DNA of 64,000 bases from Tilletia caries (lineage: Eukaryota; Basidiomycota; Exobasidiomycetes; Tilletiales; Tilletiaceae): assembly GCA_032718865.1 (NCBI GenBank), contig JALUTQ010000004.1:1860001-1924000 (forward strand). The letters are read 5' to 3'. The notes beneath the pieces are model-generated. The model did not search any database, had not been told where the DNA came from, and was given only the letters and a program-made list of their open reading frames with translations. Shown here piece after piece: positions 42,413 through 53,292 of the stretch (position 1 is the first letter of the stretch; each line of letters begins with the position of its first letter). The translations under genes and the position numbers were made by a program.

Positions 42413-43139
42413 TAGCAGACCAAAAAGTACGTACATTCATTTCCCTGGAACAGAATGGGCTGAGTGTAGACCTCCACCAGTTCTGCGGCCTCCCACGCGA
42501 GTCCAAGCGTCCAACAAAGCTGACCGCCCGTCCTCTAACTCTTCCAGAGAATGGGAAGCGCGCGTGCCGCAGAGAACTAAGAGGCTACCTCCGACGAGCC
42601 CACAAGCGAGACAGAAATCGCAGTGGCTCTCTAGCCCAATTTTCCTCCCAACTAACACTCGTTTGACCCGTGTGACCCTGATAGGAAGTGAGAAGCGCAT
42701 AGTCTCACATGGCAGACTGATATCCATGAACTCTGGTGCGAAGGCCCGCCACCGGACCATCAACCACATCTCCAGTCTCCACATCTCCGACCTGACCTCT
42801 CCTCGCACGGATCACAATTCACGGATGTCAGCACCACCAGCACCTTCACGGAAGCGCGAAGCATACTGGAGGCGTGGGGCGTGGAGGCGTGGAGCGTTAA
42901 GGCTCAAGCGCTCAAGGCTTTAACGCGTTAAGGCCGCTCGCCGTTCGCCATCCATCGCTTCCGGATGCGGCATGGATTGAGAAGGAAGGATGATGATGGA
43001 AGGTTGATGCGTTGATGCGTTGATGACGCGGTAGTCATTTGGTTGAAAGCGTCCTTGCGGGGGCCATGGTGAGATGAAAAGGTTTAAAAGGCTGCCTCTC
43101 TGCTGCTTGGTAAGGTCATCCTGGTCCCCCAGCAATAGC
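42413..43139. other. Intergenic, 3' flank of DIRS-like element and GST promoter
   Basis: 727 bases with no supported gene. GGCGTGG repeats and a GCGTTAAGG/CTTTAACGC inverted motif lie at about 42868-42935. The right end of the DIRS-like element must be here or at 42412 but is not visible. Confidence 0.4.
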
Positions 43140-44261
43140 ATGAACACTACTGCACTCATTCGTACAACCTCTCGTCTCCGCCAAGTCTCACGTCTTTTCA
43201 GCTCCAGTGCAACTACTCTCACCATGCAGCCTCTCATCGTCTACACGCAGGGGACCCCGAACGGCCACAAGGTTACCACCTTCACGGAGGAGCTCAAGGA
43301 AGCCTACCCGGAGTTCAAGGTCGAGTACAAGCCCATTGAGCTCGGCAAGAACGAGCAAAAGGAGCCCTGGTTCCTGAAGATTAACCCCAACGGGCGGATC
43401 CCGGCCATCGTCGACCCCAACCGCGACAACTTTGCCGTCTTCGAGTCTGCGGCCATTCTCCTCTACCTTGAGAAGCACTACGACCCCGAGCACAAGTTCT
43501 CGTGGCCCAGCTCCAACCCAAAGTCTGAGGACCTTCGCTCCGAAGTGCTGCAGTGGATGTTCTTCGGACACGGCGGTGGTGAGCCAAGAGCAGCCGATAA
43601 TTTCTGCAAGTCAAACTCTAGCACTGATCCATGCTCCATTTCTGTCGTTACTCGTGCCTCCAGTGGGCCCAATGCAAGGGCAGGCCAACCATTTTGTTAG
43701 TGAGTATATAGAGGAAGGAGGCTCTCCCTTCATAAATTTGACTCGATCCCTTCAACAATCTGACTTGACCCCTTCACTTTTTTTCCCAAAGGATACGCGC
43801 CGGAAGAGATTCCCTACGGAATCCAACGCTACCAAGTGAGGAACAGGCAAATTAACATTGCCAGGCGTAGAACATAGCCTCTCACCCTTTACATTTTCTT
43901 ACAGACGGAGACGAAGCGCCTCTACACTGTCCTCGGTGACCGACTCAAGGGCCGCGAGTACCTGGTCGGCGACAAGTACACCCTCGCCGACGCATCTATC
44001 TGGCCATGGGTCCTCCTCGCCCGCATCGCTGGAATCGAGGACAAGGCCGTGCCGGAGGACGTCAAGGCTTGGGTCAAGCGTTGCTACGAGCGGCCTGCGT
44101 CTAAGAAGGGCGTCCACATCCCCTCCCACAACGCGACGATCGACAAGGTACTCGACCCCGAGTACTGGACAAAGTACGGTGAGGAGTTTAAGAATCGAAA
44201 CACCGAGTCGGCCAAGTGGATCATGGCTGGGATGAAGAAGGACGCTGAGACCCACAAGTGA
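43140..44261 (+). CDS. Glutathione S-transferase (Ure2/theta-like), possible mitochondrial leader
   Basis: Exons 43140-43578, 43664-43699, 43792-43835 and 43905-44261 join in phase to 291 residues. The thioredoxin-like domain has 'TPNGHKVTTFTEELK', 'NPNGRIPAIVD' and 'VFESAAILLYLEKHYDP'; the helical domain has 'YLVGDKYTLADASIWPWVLL'. It conjugates or reduces substrates with glutathione. The first 28 residues are rich in Arg, Ser and Thr, without acidic residues, and end just before Met29 ('MQPLIVYTQ'), where cytosolic relatives start. Dual localisation by alternative starts is possible. Exons 2 and 3 are only 36 and 44 nt. Confidence 0.9.
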
Positions 44262-44421
44262 TCTCTGAACCCCTCTTCACACAGCCGCCAAAAGCTGAAC
44301 GCTCAGTGACGCTTCCTCGCTGTTCGCAACTCGCGTAGCCCCAAATTGAATCTGTGAAATTCTTTGCATTATTTTTGATCGTTTGTCTGCCACTGGGAGC
44401 TGCCACGAGTGACCTACGCTG

Positions 44422-47400
44422 TCAAATCATCCTAACCGGCATGCCAACACTGATCATGTCCCATCCCCGCTGATCGTCACCTCCCGTCTCGGTAGATGTT
44501 TCCGTTCGTAGCCAGTGAAGATGTTCACCAAACTCGACCCTGCCCGCACCAGAAGCAGAACCAGAAGCAGCAGCACCAGAGCCTTTCCCACCCTGCAAAC
44601 GTCGTCTCCGCCTGCTCAAAGCCCCTAGAATCTCCGGCACCCGCTCGCCGGTCTCCTGATCGATCCCGACCATCTCGCAACGCCTGCAATGGCCCAAAGC
44701 ACCAAAGACATGCGGGCCAATTTCGAATCGCTCGACGCCGTCCTCCGGCAAAGGTTCAGGATGCGCAGGCTCCAGAGCATGTGCCGCGACCGGAGGCTGC
44801 GAAACAGGCGAAGACACCTTGCCCGCGACCACAAAGTTGGGTCGGAAGGAGGAGGCATTGACGTGACTCCAATCTTGATCGAGATCCTGTGGCTCGGTGG
44901 CATCTTCTCGTACCCAGTCACGCACTCTGTTCACCGACTCCTGACAGACCACCAGGAATGGCGACTCGTTGCTCAGCAGGATTGGAATCACGTCAGTCGC
45001 CGGGCTGTCCGCCGTCTCTGGCGCAGTTCCGCTCGGTCCACTCTTGCTCAGGTGGCTGTGGCGATGACGGCCAGAGACCGCTGAAAGGCGTGCAAGGGTG
45101 CAGTCGACGTCGAGGAAGTTGGAGAAGGCCTCTTGCACAAGGGCACAAGGATGCCGATCGGGTCCGCCCGAGACTACCGTGCCATTGGCCAGTGCCGCAC
45201 ACATGCCAGCTGCAGATTGGTTGCGGGAAACGCCTTGCAGAAGTTCGTCGTCTGTATCGCGCAGAGAGCAAAAGGATCGTTCGCAATTCTCGCCAGATCC
45301 GAAGCGAAGAATGAGGCGACGCTCGTATTCGATCCCACCCTCTCGCATCAGGTCCACCACAAGCGAACCGACGTGGTCCGAATGTACTGTGGCGGGAGCA
45401 TCATTGCCGAAGCTTCGTTCGACCCGGGCCCGAATGAGGGCCATGCGGGTGTGACGCTTCTGACTGAGGATTCGAGTTTTCGCACTCGCACTCCCTGAAG
45501 GCACAGAGACTAGGCACCATTCGCGATCGTGTAGGAGACCGTATGACGTCAAGGGCCAATGAGTTGCACTTTGCTGCTGCAACGCCGGACTGACGAGCTC
45601 AATGCCTGATCGCCCGTGTTTCTCGTCATCGATTCCAGAGCGTACGGATGATGGAGGAGTGCCTGCAGAACGTCCCGTCGCGTCAGAAGAGAACAGACGA
45701 TCTGACTGCGAAGATGAGAGCGAACGAAAGCTCGGAGAGGAGGGGCAAGGCAGAGACGCGGACGTGGATGGCGGTTGGGGTGGAGCTGAGACGTCGTCAG
45801 TCGTGGAGGGCCGGAGCACAACACAACCACAGTCATCACAAGTCGCCTCTTCTATCCAACCTGTCGGCTGTTCCGGTGGCTCTTGATTGAAGGGTCGGCC
45901 GAAATGTTGCCCGCTGCAGGACTTGATGGGGTACAGCGTCATCGACTGGAGGTACGCGCCATCCCGTTCCTCCTCCTCCACTGCACTCGTTTGGATGCTC
46001 GCTATCTCGGCTGCATTGCGACCCTCAGCGTCCTTTCGCTGATCAATGACGAAGAACTTGAGGAGGAAATCGAGGAACGAGTCTATGTCGGCTTTCGTGT
46101 TCCATGTGCACAGACTGACCCGGATTGCTGCGCCAGGATGTTCGTCGTCGTCCAAGGTGGTTGCGCTAGAGTCGTCAGCGATCAGATCGTCCTGGGACAG
46201 TTGAGCAGATTGCGACACCGCATCGGCATCGACCCAGCCTGCATCCGAGTCGACCTCCTCCTCCCCTGCACATCCGACACCATCTTCGTTCCACAGTTTC
46301 CATAGCCGCTCTCGAGATACTCCAACCACCTCCTCCATCACCCCAGCATTGCAATGTCGACCTACGCGCAAATGGATAGAAAGCAGTGTCGCCAAACGTC
46401 CAGCTTCGAATGGTGATATTATTGAAGGCAGAAGATCGGGCGAGGAGGTTGTGGAGCGTGGTGTCAACAGATTGAAAAGGGCAATGGGACCTTGGTCGTT
46501 GTCTCGAACGAATTCCTCGGCATCATCGTCATCGAGCATTGCCTGTAGTTCTTGTCTTGAAGGATATAGTACTCGCTGCGCCGTCGCCCAGGATCGGCCT
46601 TGTTGAATCCATCTTTGACCCGATCGAGATTGTGTATAGACATCGACCAGCCATTGAGGTTCATTCCCGGACGAACGCGAGGTACTGTGATGTAGGGCAC
46701 CGAGGCCGCGGTATAGTCTGCGCGTCAAACTGCGGACGTGCTTCTTCCGCAGTGACCAGCTTGACTGGTCGTGGAGAGCAGGAGAGAGAAGGGCACCTTC
46801 ACCGTCGGCACCAAGGTTGTCAGGATTCAGCAGGCATTGATGTGCATCCATAGCATGTTGTACCGCAAGGATGCCATAGAAATTGAGTGTGCCGTCTTCG
46901 AGACGGCGTGCAAGGGCTCTGGACGGAATCAAAGAAGGCAGATCTCTTCCCTTTTCCTTGCCCTTGCCGTCAGGCCGACACGGATCGCGATAGCTGAGGC
47001 TGAGGGCCAACGTACCGCCGCCAAAGTATCGTTTTCCGTTGAGGGCAGCGTGCACCTCTGCGTCTCGTCGAACAAGGAGACCCCCAAGACCTGTGGGATA
47101 TCCAAAGATCTTGTAGAACGAGAAGGCGATGAAGTCTGGAGCATCGCGTGAATGAGGTCCTGCGAGGGGGATGCGCTCCGTGGGCCAGCGGGAGGATGAC
47201 GAAAGATAGGACGAAGCATCGAGAAGAATGAAGGTCTTCGCAGCTTGTGGCCCAGGGGTCCGATCCACTGCCCGGCCAAGCTTGTTCACCAGATCGATGT
47301 ATCGCCTACCTGTGGCGTTGCACTGCAAGGGAAGCGCCACAAGCGAGCTACCGCCACATCCTCCGTCGTTTCCGTCCTGACGCTGACTCCATGTCATCAG

Positions 47401-47925
47401 TGCGTCCTCGTCCAGTGCCCTTACGCTAGCCCCCTGACTTGATGCGAGCGAGCGCAGGCCAGACAGCGAAGTGTGCGACTGATTCAGATACGCGAACGTG
47501 CCGGCTCTCCGTTGTGTCGATGCTGACCTGGAGCCGTACCAATCGAAGCTCTCGGCGACGAGCTTGAGACTGTCCGTAGCACCAGATGTAAACACCAAGT
47601 CCCAACCTGCGTTCGCAGATTCGTCGACTCCGAAAATCTCCTTCAGGACTGATTTCCGGACCCCATCGATGGCTTGGGCCGTTCGTCGAGCTGCGGGTGC
47701 CCCACTGTGAGGATTTGAATACAAATTTGTCGATAGATCCTTGTGGAGCGAGCCGAGGATTGAGGTTGAAGGGAATGGAGGAGCAGCGGCTGCATCGAGA
47801 TATAGACCGGAGGACGAACCGACAAGTTGAGGTAATTCAGTGGCCCGGATCGATGCGATGTGAGCATCGAACAATTCGCTTGAACTCGAGCTCGAGCTCG
47901 AGCTGGTACCTGCTCGTTGAGACAT
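44422..47925 (-). CDS. Molybdenum cofactor sulfurase (MOCOS/HxB)
   Basis: Single exon, 1167 residues. The N-terminal class-V aminotransferase/NifS-like domain includes 'GLYLDAAAAPPFP' and 'DLVFTSGATDSLKLVAESF'; the PLP lysine is Lys272 in 'FSFYKIFGYPTGLGG'. The C-terminal half (from about residue 655) starts with the MOSC beta-barrel ('LYPIKSCSGQHF') and continues through the MOSC domain to 'RCEMVGIDQETGERVPEIL'. It transfers cysteine sulfur to the Mo centre of xanthine dehydrogenase and aldehyde oxidase. Long Ser/Thr-rich insertions make it larger than the usual ~850-1000 residues. The 160-base gap to the GST gene is convergent. Confidence 0.93.
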   Translation of the reverse strand: MSQRAGTSSSSSSSSSELFDAHIASIRATELPQLVGSSSGLYLDAAAAPPFPSTSILGSLHKDLSTNLYSNPHSGAPAARRTAQAIDGVRKSVLKEIFGVDESANAGWDLVFTSGATDSLKLVAESFDWYGSRSASTQRRAGTFAYLNQSHTSLSGLRSLASSQGASVRALDEDALMTWSQRQDGNDGGCGGSSLVALPLQCNATGRRYIDLVNKLGRAVDRTPGPQAAKTFILLDASSYLSSSSRWPTERIPLAGPHSRDAPDFIAFSFYKIFGYPTGLGGLLVRRDAEVHAALNGKRYFGGGTLALSLSYRDPCRPDGKGKEKGRDLPSLIPSRALARRLEDGTLNFYGILAVQHAMDAHQCLLNPDNLGADGEGALLSPALHDQSSWSLRKKHVRSLTRRLYRGLGALHHSTSRSSGNEPQWLVDVYTQSRSGQRWIQQGRSWATAQRVLYPSRQELQAMLDDDDAEEFVRDNDQGPIALFNLLTPRSTTSSPDLLPSIISPFEAGRLATLLSIHLRVGRHCNAGVMEEVVGVSRERLWKLWNEDGVGCAGEEEVDSDAGWVDADAVSQSAQLSQDDLIADDSSATTLDDDEHPGAAIRVSLCTWNTKADIDSFLDFLLKFFVIDQRKDAEGRNAAEIASIQTSAVEEEERDGAYLQSMTLYPIKSCSGQHFGRPFNQEPPEQPTGWIEEATCDDCGCVVLRPSTTDDVSAPPQPPSTSASLPCPSSPSFRSLSSSQSDRLFSSDATGRSAGTPPSSVRSGIDDEKHGRSGIELVSPALQQQSATHWPLTSYGLLHDREWCLVSVPSGSASAKTRILSQKRHTRMALIRARVERSFGNDAPATVHSDHVGSLVVDLMREGGIEYERRLILRFGSGENCERSFCSLRDTDDELLQGVSRNQSAAGMCAALANGTVVSGGPDRHPCALVQEAFSNFLDVDCTLARLSAVSGRHRHSHLSKSGPSGTAPETADSPATDVIPILLSNESPFLVVCQESVNRVRDWVREDATEPQDLDQDWSHVNASSFRPNFVVAGKVSSPVSQPPVAAHALEPAHPEPLPEDGVERFEIGPHVFGALGHCRRCEMVGIDQETGERVPEILGALSRRRRRLQGGKGSGAAASGSASGAGRVEFGEHLHWLRTETSTETGGDDQRGWDMISVGMPVRMI

Positions 47926-48456
47926 TGTAACGATATCGAGCGTTTGTGCTATATGAAAAAAAAAGGTATCGAGTTAGTCACTTCTCTTTCCAACGCATGC
48001 TGTCGGGCAACTCACACTGGGAATGAACGATGCTTCGCCACCTTCGACCTTTACGTTCGCCGCTGCAACGCAAGCCTCCGTTTCGCTCAAAATTGGGGAC
48101 AGGTACTTCGACGCTTCCAATGTCTCGAGATCAAGCGTCCGTCCCTTTTCAAGGACTCGTCGATCAGAACGCTTTGCACCACCCTCACGAGTTGGAGGGA
48201 TCTGCAACGAAGCGGAATGGCCGAAGGGGGAACAAGTTTAGCCGCTCGGCGCCTCTTGCGCTTATCACCGAGCAATTTCGCTTAGATAAGCCAAAGCAGC
48301 CAAACGTTTCAATTTTTTTGACCCTATTCTTCCCGACATCTTCCTCCTCTTCATGCTTCATCGCTTCATCGCCCTGCTCTCTACAGAGTGAGGGATTCGT
48401 TCGGAAACAACTACCTACTTTCAAGGCAGACCGCAAAGCCAGTAGTCAGAACGCGT
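47926..48456. promoter_or_regulatory. Divergent promoter region, MOCOS and tafazzin
   Basis: 531 bases between divergent start codons. Short frames on both strands lack family features. No RNA gene was seen. Confidence 0.4.
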
Positions 48457-49817
48457 ATGAATCTTGCAAGCGCGTCCGTGATCAGTGAGTTTTTCCGCGC
48501 ATCTTTCGTTCACTTTGTGAAGAAGTCCTTCCTCATTGAACCCAACATTATATTTTCCTTCCTGGCGATGATTCAGCGAGCGTCGCCTCCCTGTCTCGCG
48601 CCTTCCTGCTGCTCGGATGTCGCTCCGTGACAGTTCGTGGATTGGACCGATTTCTGCGAATTCTTCACTCGCAGGAGCGGAGAAAGGCCCGGACAGGTCT
48701 GCTCACGTACGCAAATCATGTCAGCGTTCTCGATGAGCCCTTGCTCTGGGGTTCGATCCCCTTCACAAAAACGGCAACACGCAAGCTCATCGATTCTGCC
48801 AAGTCTGCATCAGGCGTCAACTCTTCCCAAGAGAAGGCCCAGCTGTCAAGGTTGAACTTCCGATCCCCCTTCGTCAGCCTAGATCCGGCCAACAATGCGA
48901 GATGGACCCTTGCTGCCAGTGATATCGTCTACATCAATGCGGCTCTACGTTCCTTTTTTAATACAGGTCAAGTCCTCGAGACCTTCCGAGGCGGCTCTCC
49001 CTTCCAACCGGCTTTAGACAGCGCTATCGACCAGCTTGACCAAAGTCGCTGGGTCCACATCTTCCCCGAAGGCTACGTGAATCTCAGTCGGACGACCGAC
49101 TTGCGTCGGTTCAAGTGGGGGATTTCTCGAATCGCGATGGAAGCGGAGCATGCGCCGGTGTGCGTTCCCATTTGGATTACCGGATTCGATCACGTCATGC
49201 CTGAACCTCGAGCGGCGCCGAGATGGTTGCCCCGTCCTGGGGCTAACCTCAGCATCACATTCGGAAGGCCCGTCAGCCCAGCAGCGATGCGGAACGTGCT
49301 TACTGCGGAGAGTGGGTGCATTGGCGCGGTGCCTGCTCAAGCGCAAGCAGAGGGCGCTGACAAGGCCGACTTGAGTGGCGGGTTACGGTCAGCGCGTGAA
49401 CGCGCGTACTGGGAGGATGCGTGGCAACCCGACGTGGACGTATTGGACGACGCCGAAGCCTGGGAACTCGAAGCTGGTTACGCCTCCTCAGCATCGCACG
49501 ATGTTCGAGACATGGCGGCGGAAGTCTCGCGTCGCACCGGATCATCGCCCTTACCGCCGTCAAAGGATCACTTCCCGCCGATTCCAGCCCACGCCCCTCC
49601 ACCAGGCGGCTGGCCACAGAATGCTCGCGAATCTCGGGCGGCTCGAGCTGCTGTATTGGACCAGAGCAACCCGGAACGCAAGCAAATTCGCTCGGATTTT
49701 GCGGCGTTGTTGCGGGACGAGCTGGGGCGGCTCGGACTGAGCGTTCGGAGAGCGATGGGTGATGGCGAGGGCGAGGGCCGGCTTGCACACAGTATCATGG
49801 AAACAAAATCGGATTGA
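48457..49817 (+). CDS. TAZ1: Tafazzin-like lysophospholipid acyltransferase
   Basis: Exons 48457-48484 and 48577-49817 (intron 92 nt, codon split A|CG) give 422 residues. The PlsC-type acyltransferase signature is present: 'TYANHVSVLDEPLLWGSIPF' holds NHxxxxD, and 'WVHIFPEGYVNLS' holds FPEG. Tafazzin remodels cardiolipin acyl chains on mitochondrial membranes. The short first exon (MNLASASVI) is chosen because it restores the helix ('SVASLSRAFLLLGCRSVTVR') conserved ahead of the catalytic domain; a longer 5' exon cannot be excluded. The C-terminal 150 residues are Ala/Arg-rich and longer than in yeast. Confidence 0.92.
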
Positions 49818-50125
49818 ATCAAACCCATAACAAATAGTAATACTGCTCCCCGACAAACTCCTCGTTGCTGAGAAATATAATCTTGATACACGATACAGCG
49901 TCAATAGTTCTCGAAAGACGCGCCGATGCGCGCAGGGCCGACCGAAGATGTAGGAGACGTCAGACAAGTTTGGGGTATTTGTGCAAACGCGCTGTTCGAT
50001 TAAGATCGTAGAGGTATATTCAGGTTCGCTTGTATTGTTACAAAATCCGGGCATGACAGTCTACGAAAGGGGTTCCGAAGACAAAAAGCGTGGAGAAGAT
50101 CGTGATGCAGATAAGTCGTTCAAGT
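49818..50125. other. Convergent 3' region of tafazzin and opsin genes
   Basis: 308 bases, A/T-richer than the genes. Nothing else was seen. Confidence 0.5.
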
Positions 50126-51160
50126 TCAGGCGATGGTGGCATCGGTGGCAGCGGCACTGTGACGCTTGGGAAGAGCAGAGCTCTGGGCCTGGTCGACGCC
50201 GCCGTAGTTCTGGCCATCGGCGCGTCCGTGGCCAGTCGATGTGCCGTGCGATCCGGCGTCGGGTGCGGTACCGGGGGCGATGAAGGCAAAGTTGGAGCTG
50301 CGGAGGGCCCACAGGTGGTAAATGGCAAAGACGGGCTTGGCGAGCAGGTCGAGGACACCGTAGAAGACCATCTCGCCGTCGGTGGAGATGACGTTACCGC
50401 CGTCAGCAAGGCCCCAGGCAATGGGGTACTGTGAGGATCGAGGAGTACACGTCAGATGTATGTAACTGAGGGCATAGAGCATGTGAAGCACACTCACAAG
50501 GAACCACAAGAAGCAGAGAGCGATAGCGCCACGGAAGTAGACCTTGCCGTTGTCGGCGGAGATGGACTTGGCCGAGGTGTGGGCGGGGCCGTAAAGGATC
50601 CAGAAGACGAAGAACATAGCCACGCAGCCAATGCTGAAGAAGCCCCACTTGTAAGTGCTGGGCACGAGGGCTCCGACGAGACCGGTGACGATCATGACGA
50701 TGTCCATGAAGATCGTGAGCAGGATGGTCGAGGTGGGAACGCCAGACACGAGGAGGATCTCAAGAAGAAGGAGAGGGGTCGTGATGGTCCAGTCGATGTA
50801 GCGTGCGTACCAGATACCGCGTGTAAGGCGTCCGCCGTTCTGAGCGAGGATAGCACCACCCTCACGGATGAACTCGACTTGGACGGGGGTCTCACCGAGG
50901 TTGGAGGCCATGCCAAAGTAAGCGACGGAAGCGGTGGTGAGGATAGCGATGGTGAGGAAGTGGAAGACGCGACGATGGGGCTCGACGGTGGTGAAAGCCC
51001 AGACACTGGTACCGATGGCGGTGGCAGCCATGACGGTGAAGACGAACCACAAGAAGGAGGAGCCAGATGTGGTCAAGTCAATGTCGGCCAGGGACGGGTT
51101 GACCTGGGTGGCCTGGTTGCCGGCGGCGCGGGCCAGGAGAGAAGACGCAGAGAAGGTCAT
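50126..51160 (-). CDS. Microbial rhodopsin (fungal type I opsin)
   Basis: Exons 51160-50498 and 50428-50126, with a 69-nt intron that would be read through in frame but has GTGAGT...CACAG; the product is 321 residues. Seven membrane helices are evident. Helix C reads 'ARYIDWTITTPLLLLEILLV': Asp123 is the proton acceptor (bacteriorhodopsin Asp85), while the donor position (Asp96) is Glu134. Helix G has Asp248 and the retinal lysine Lys252 ('LDLLAKPVFAIYHLW'). Leu at the position of Leu93 suggests green absorption. A Gly/His/Ala-rich tail follows. Function (pump or sensor) is open. The neighbour in divergent orientation is a carotenoid oxygenase. Confidence 0.97.
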   Translation of the reverse strand: MTFSASSLLARAAGNQATQVNPSLADIDLTTSGSSFLWFVFTVMAATAIGTSVWAFTTVEPHRRVFHFLTIAILTTASVAYFGMASNLGETPVQVEFIREGGAILAQNGGRLTRGIWYARYIDWTITTPLLLLEILLVSGVPTSTILLTIFMDIVMIVTGLVGALVPSTYKWGFFSIGCVAMFFVFWILYGPAHTSAKSISADNGKVYFRGAIALCFLWFLVSVLHMLYALSYIHLTCTPRSSQYPIAWGLADGGNVISTDGEMVFYGVLDLLAKPVFAIYHLWALRSSNFAFIAPGTAPDAGSHGTSTGHGRADGQNYGGVDQAQSSALPKRHSAAATDATIA

Positions 51161-52361
51161 GTTGGAAAGTTCCGACGTTCGTGAAGGGAACAGTAAGGGT
51201 AGGAGAGGGAGGGCGAGGGTGTGAACGACTTCTGAAGGAGGACGGCTGCTGAGGGAAAATCTTCAGAACCTTCGGCGAGGGGATCTCGACCTTTTAAAGG
51301 TTAGAAGGCTTCCATGAGCAGAGAGCAGAGAGAGCACCCCTGCACCAACCTACCGCTTACCATCCCGCTCAATGCTCCATGACGGCTACGTGCAGGGCTC
51401 TGGTGGACTACCCAACACCTTGCGCATTGCTGAGCTGTCCTCAGTTCTCAGATCGTACGGACGCTGAATACTGAATAGCTGAATGCTGATGCGCTGATGA
51501 CGATCGTCGATGGAGGAAGGACGTCTATCTGCGGTCCACAAAAGAATGTTAGTCAATATGTATAGAACAAGGGCATCGAAGCGGTGTATGGTTAGAACCG
51601 ATCCCATGTAGTGCCGCGGCAGAGCGCGTAAAGTGCATTAGACGGGGAAGAAGCGCGTATCAGGCATCAGGCGACAGGTATCAATCATCGACCCTGACTC
51701 ACCAGGCCGCCGGGATGAGCGATGGGTAGATATATGTACATATATAGATGTGGGTCTTTGTTCGAAGCACTGGAAGAGAGGAGAGACAGATTTCGTGTGG
51801 GCTGCATCAGGCATCGGGAAAGAGCAAGCAGTCAGCGAGCTGTGAGATGTCAGATGTCAGAAGTCGGATGTGAGATGTGAGATGTGAGGAGCAGGTCTGT
51901 AGAGTGTACATAGATAGGTCAATTGTGCCCATGCTAGCATTCATTCGACGTGCGATGCTGATGAAGACTAACTGAAGTGGATCGTTGTCCATCGACAGGT
52001 CTTTGTGTGTCAGCCAGGGGTCAGCGAAAGTGAGTGAGAATTTCGTGCATCTCGATGACGTCGACAGCGTCCCGAAAAAAAAACATCGCCCACTACCCGC
52101 GCTTCCAGCGACCAGCACTACCAGTTGGAACTTGGAACTTGGAACCCAGTCCGGGACGGACACTTTTATGTGGAGTGAGCCCGCCCCTCTTCCCGCGCCC
52201 CGCCGCCGCGCCGCCCCCATCGAACCCTTCCATCGCGAACATCTCTCGTCCGAGACCACTACTTCGGCCTGCGAGCAAATAAAGTGCGAGTAGCCCGCCT
52301 ACACTGGACCCTACTACTGGTGCCTTACCGCCTTATACCAGAGCTTTCAATAAGTTTCGAA
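51161..52361. promoter_or_regulatory. Opsin upstream region
   Basis: 1.2 kb upstream of the opsin start. It has an alternating A/T stretch (ATATATGTACATATATAG, about 51728-51745) and a GATGTGA/GATGTCA microsatellite (51846-51892). No gene was recognised. Confidence 0.4.
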
Positions 52362-53292
52362 ATGGCGACCTCCGGCTCCCGCGCTCAGACGCCCAGAAGG
52401 AGATCAGCGCTCGCCGCTCATTTGTCAGAGCCTCAGACAAAACTTGAGAAAGTGTGCCCAACTTTCTCGAAGCGTCATCGCACAGAGGTAAATCCGTGCC
52501 CACTCTTGTCAGAAGCGTTCAGCTGATGCCTGATCACTGCTACCATGGGGGTTGTTTTAAGGGGTGTAAGACGCTTGTGGAACGCACGTGTTCACCTCAT
52601 GTTATAATTTTCTATTTTGTTCCGCTGATTTGGGTGTTAAAACACCTTTCTAATAGTGTTAAAACCCAGTAGGCATAGTGATCACGTGACTGCTGCAGCG
52701 ACCCGGGAAGTGAGACTAGGCGTCTCCAGACGCCTTCCTCACCGCCACCACCTTGCTCGACACCACGGCCCTCACCACACCCACCCGCCATGCCCAGCCA
52801 ACCCCAACATGTCATCCACGGGTAGCAATACTGTAAATCGAGGGTTTCTGTCTTCAGAGAGCAGCATCAATTGAGTGTGGAAGCAGCTGTGAACCTTTTT
52901 GAGATACAGGGCAGAGACTCTGAGACCACCAAGCAGACCCATTCTAATTAGAGAAACTGAAAGTCTATCTTGTCTTCGGTTCTAGCAGCCGTAGAACAAC
53001 CTCCAATACGTCATTGTTTTCAGACATGATTCCGCACCACGTAAAACGCTGCAGTTTTTGCCGAGCCCTTAAAACTCCTGCACAACAGGGATGTTTTGAG
53101 AGAACCGTAAAATCATTGTAAAACAAATTATTACGAAGCGTTTTACACCGCTTAAAACAACCCCCATGGTAGCAGTGGATGCCTGATGAACTTCCTCGTC
53201 CTTTCGAACACCTCAACGCCTCAACTCTGCCGCCGGGTCGACCTATCGACCTCCTCCATCCAAATGATTCCTGTCCGACGACGTTAGATTGA
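52362..53292 (+). pseudogene. Possible small gene split by a MITE
   Basis: An ATG at 52362 opens 'MATSGSRAQTPRRRSALAAH' up to a GTAAAT donor at 52488. If a 35-nt intron (52488-52522) is removed, the frame continues into the target site at 52523-52534. After the MITE it resumes at 53188 with 'ELPRPFEHLNASTLPPGRPI' to a stop at 53290-53292, about 83 codons in all. The intron is much shorter than any other in the window, so this may be chance. No family recognised. Confidence 0.3.
52535..53177. mobile_element. MITE, 643 bp, with 42-bp TIRs and 10-bp target duplication
   Basis: The left end (52535-52576) and the complement of the right end (53136-53177) share 42 bases starting CACTGCTACCATGGGGGTTG, with two mismatches. 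Flanking duplications are GATGCCTGAT at 52525-52534 and 53178-53187. A 9-11 bp duplication is typical of Mutator-like elements, so a MULE-type MITE is likely, though no transposase is present to prove it. The inside contains TTAAAACAC/TTAAAACCC motifs and one CACGTG box (52683-52688). It lies in the region between the opsin and carotenoid oxygenase genes. Confidence 0.9.

Noticed and set aside
48747..48760. GGGTTCGATCCCC, a perfect tRNA T-arm/B-box-like sequence
   Set aside because: It lies in the conserved tafazzin coding sequence (LLWGSIPF) and I found no A box or acceptor stem around it.
50456..51184. 242-codon open frame antisense to the opsin gene
   Set aside because: The Gly/Asp/Glu-rich product mirrors the opsin codons; no independent support.
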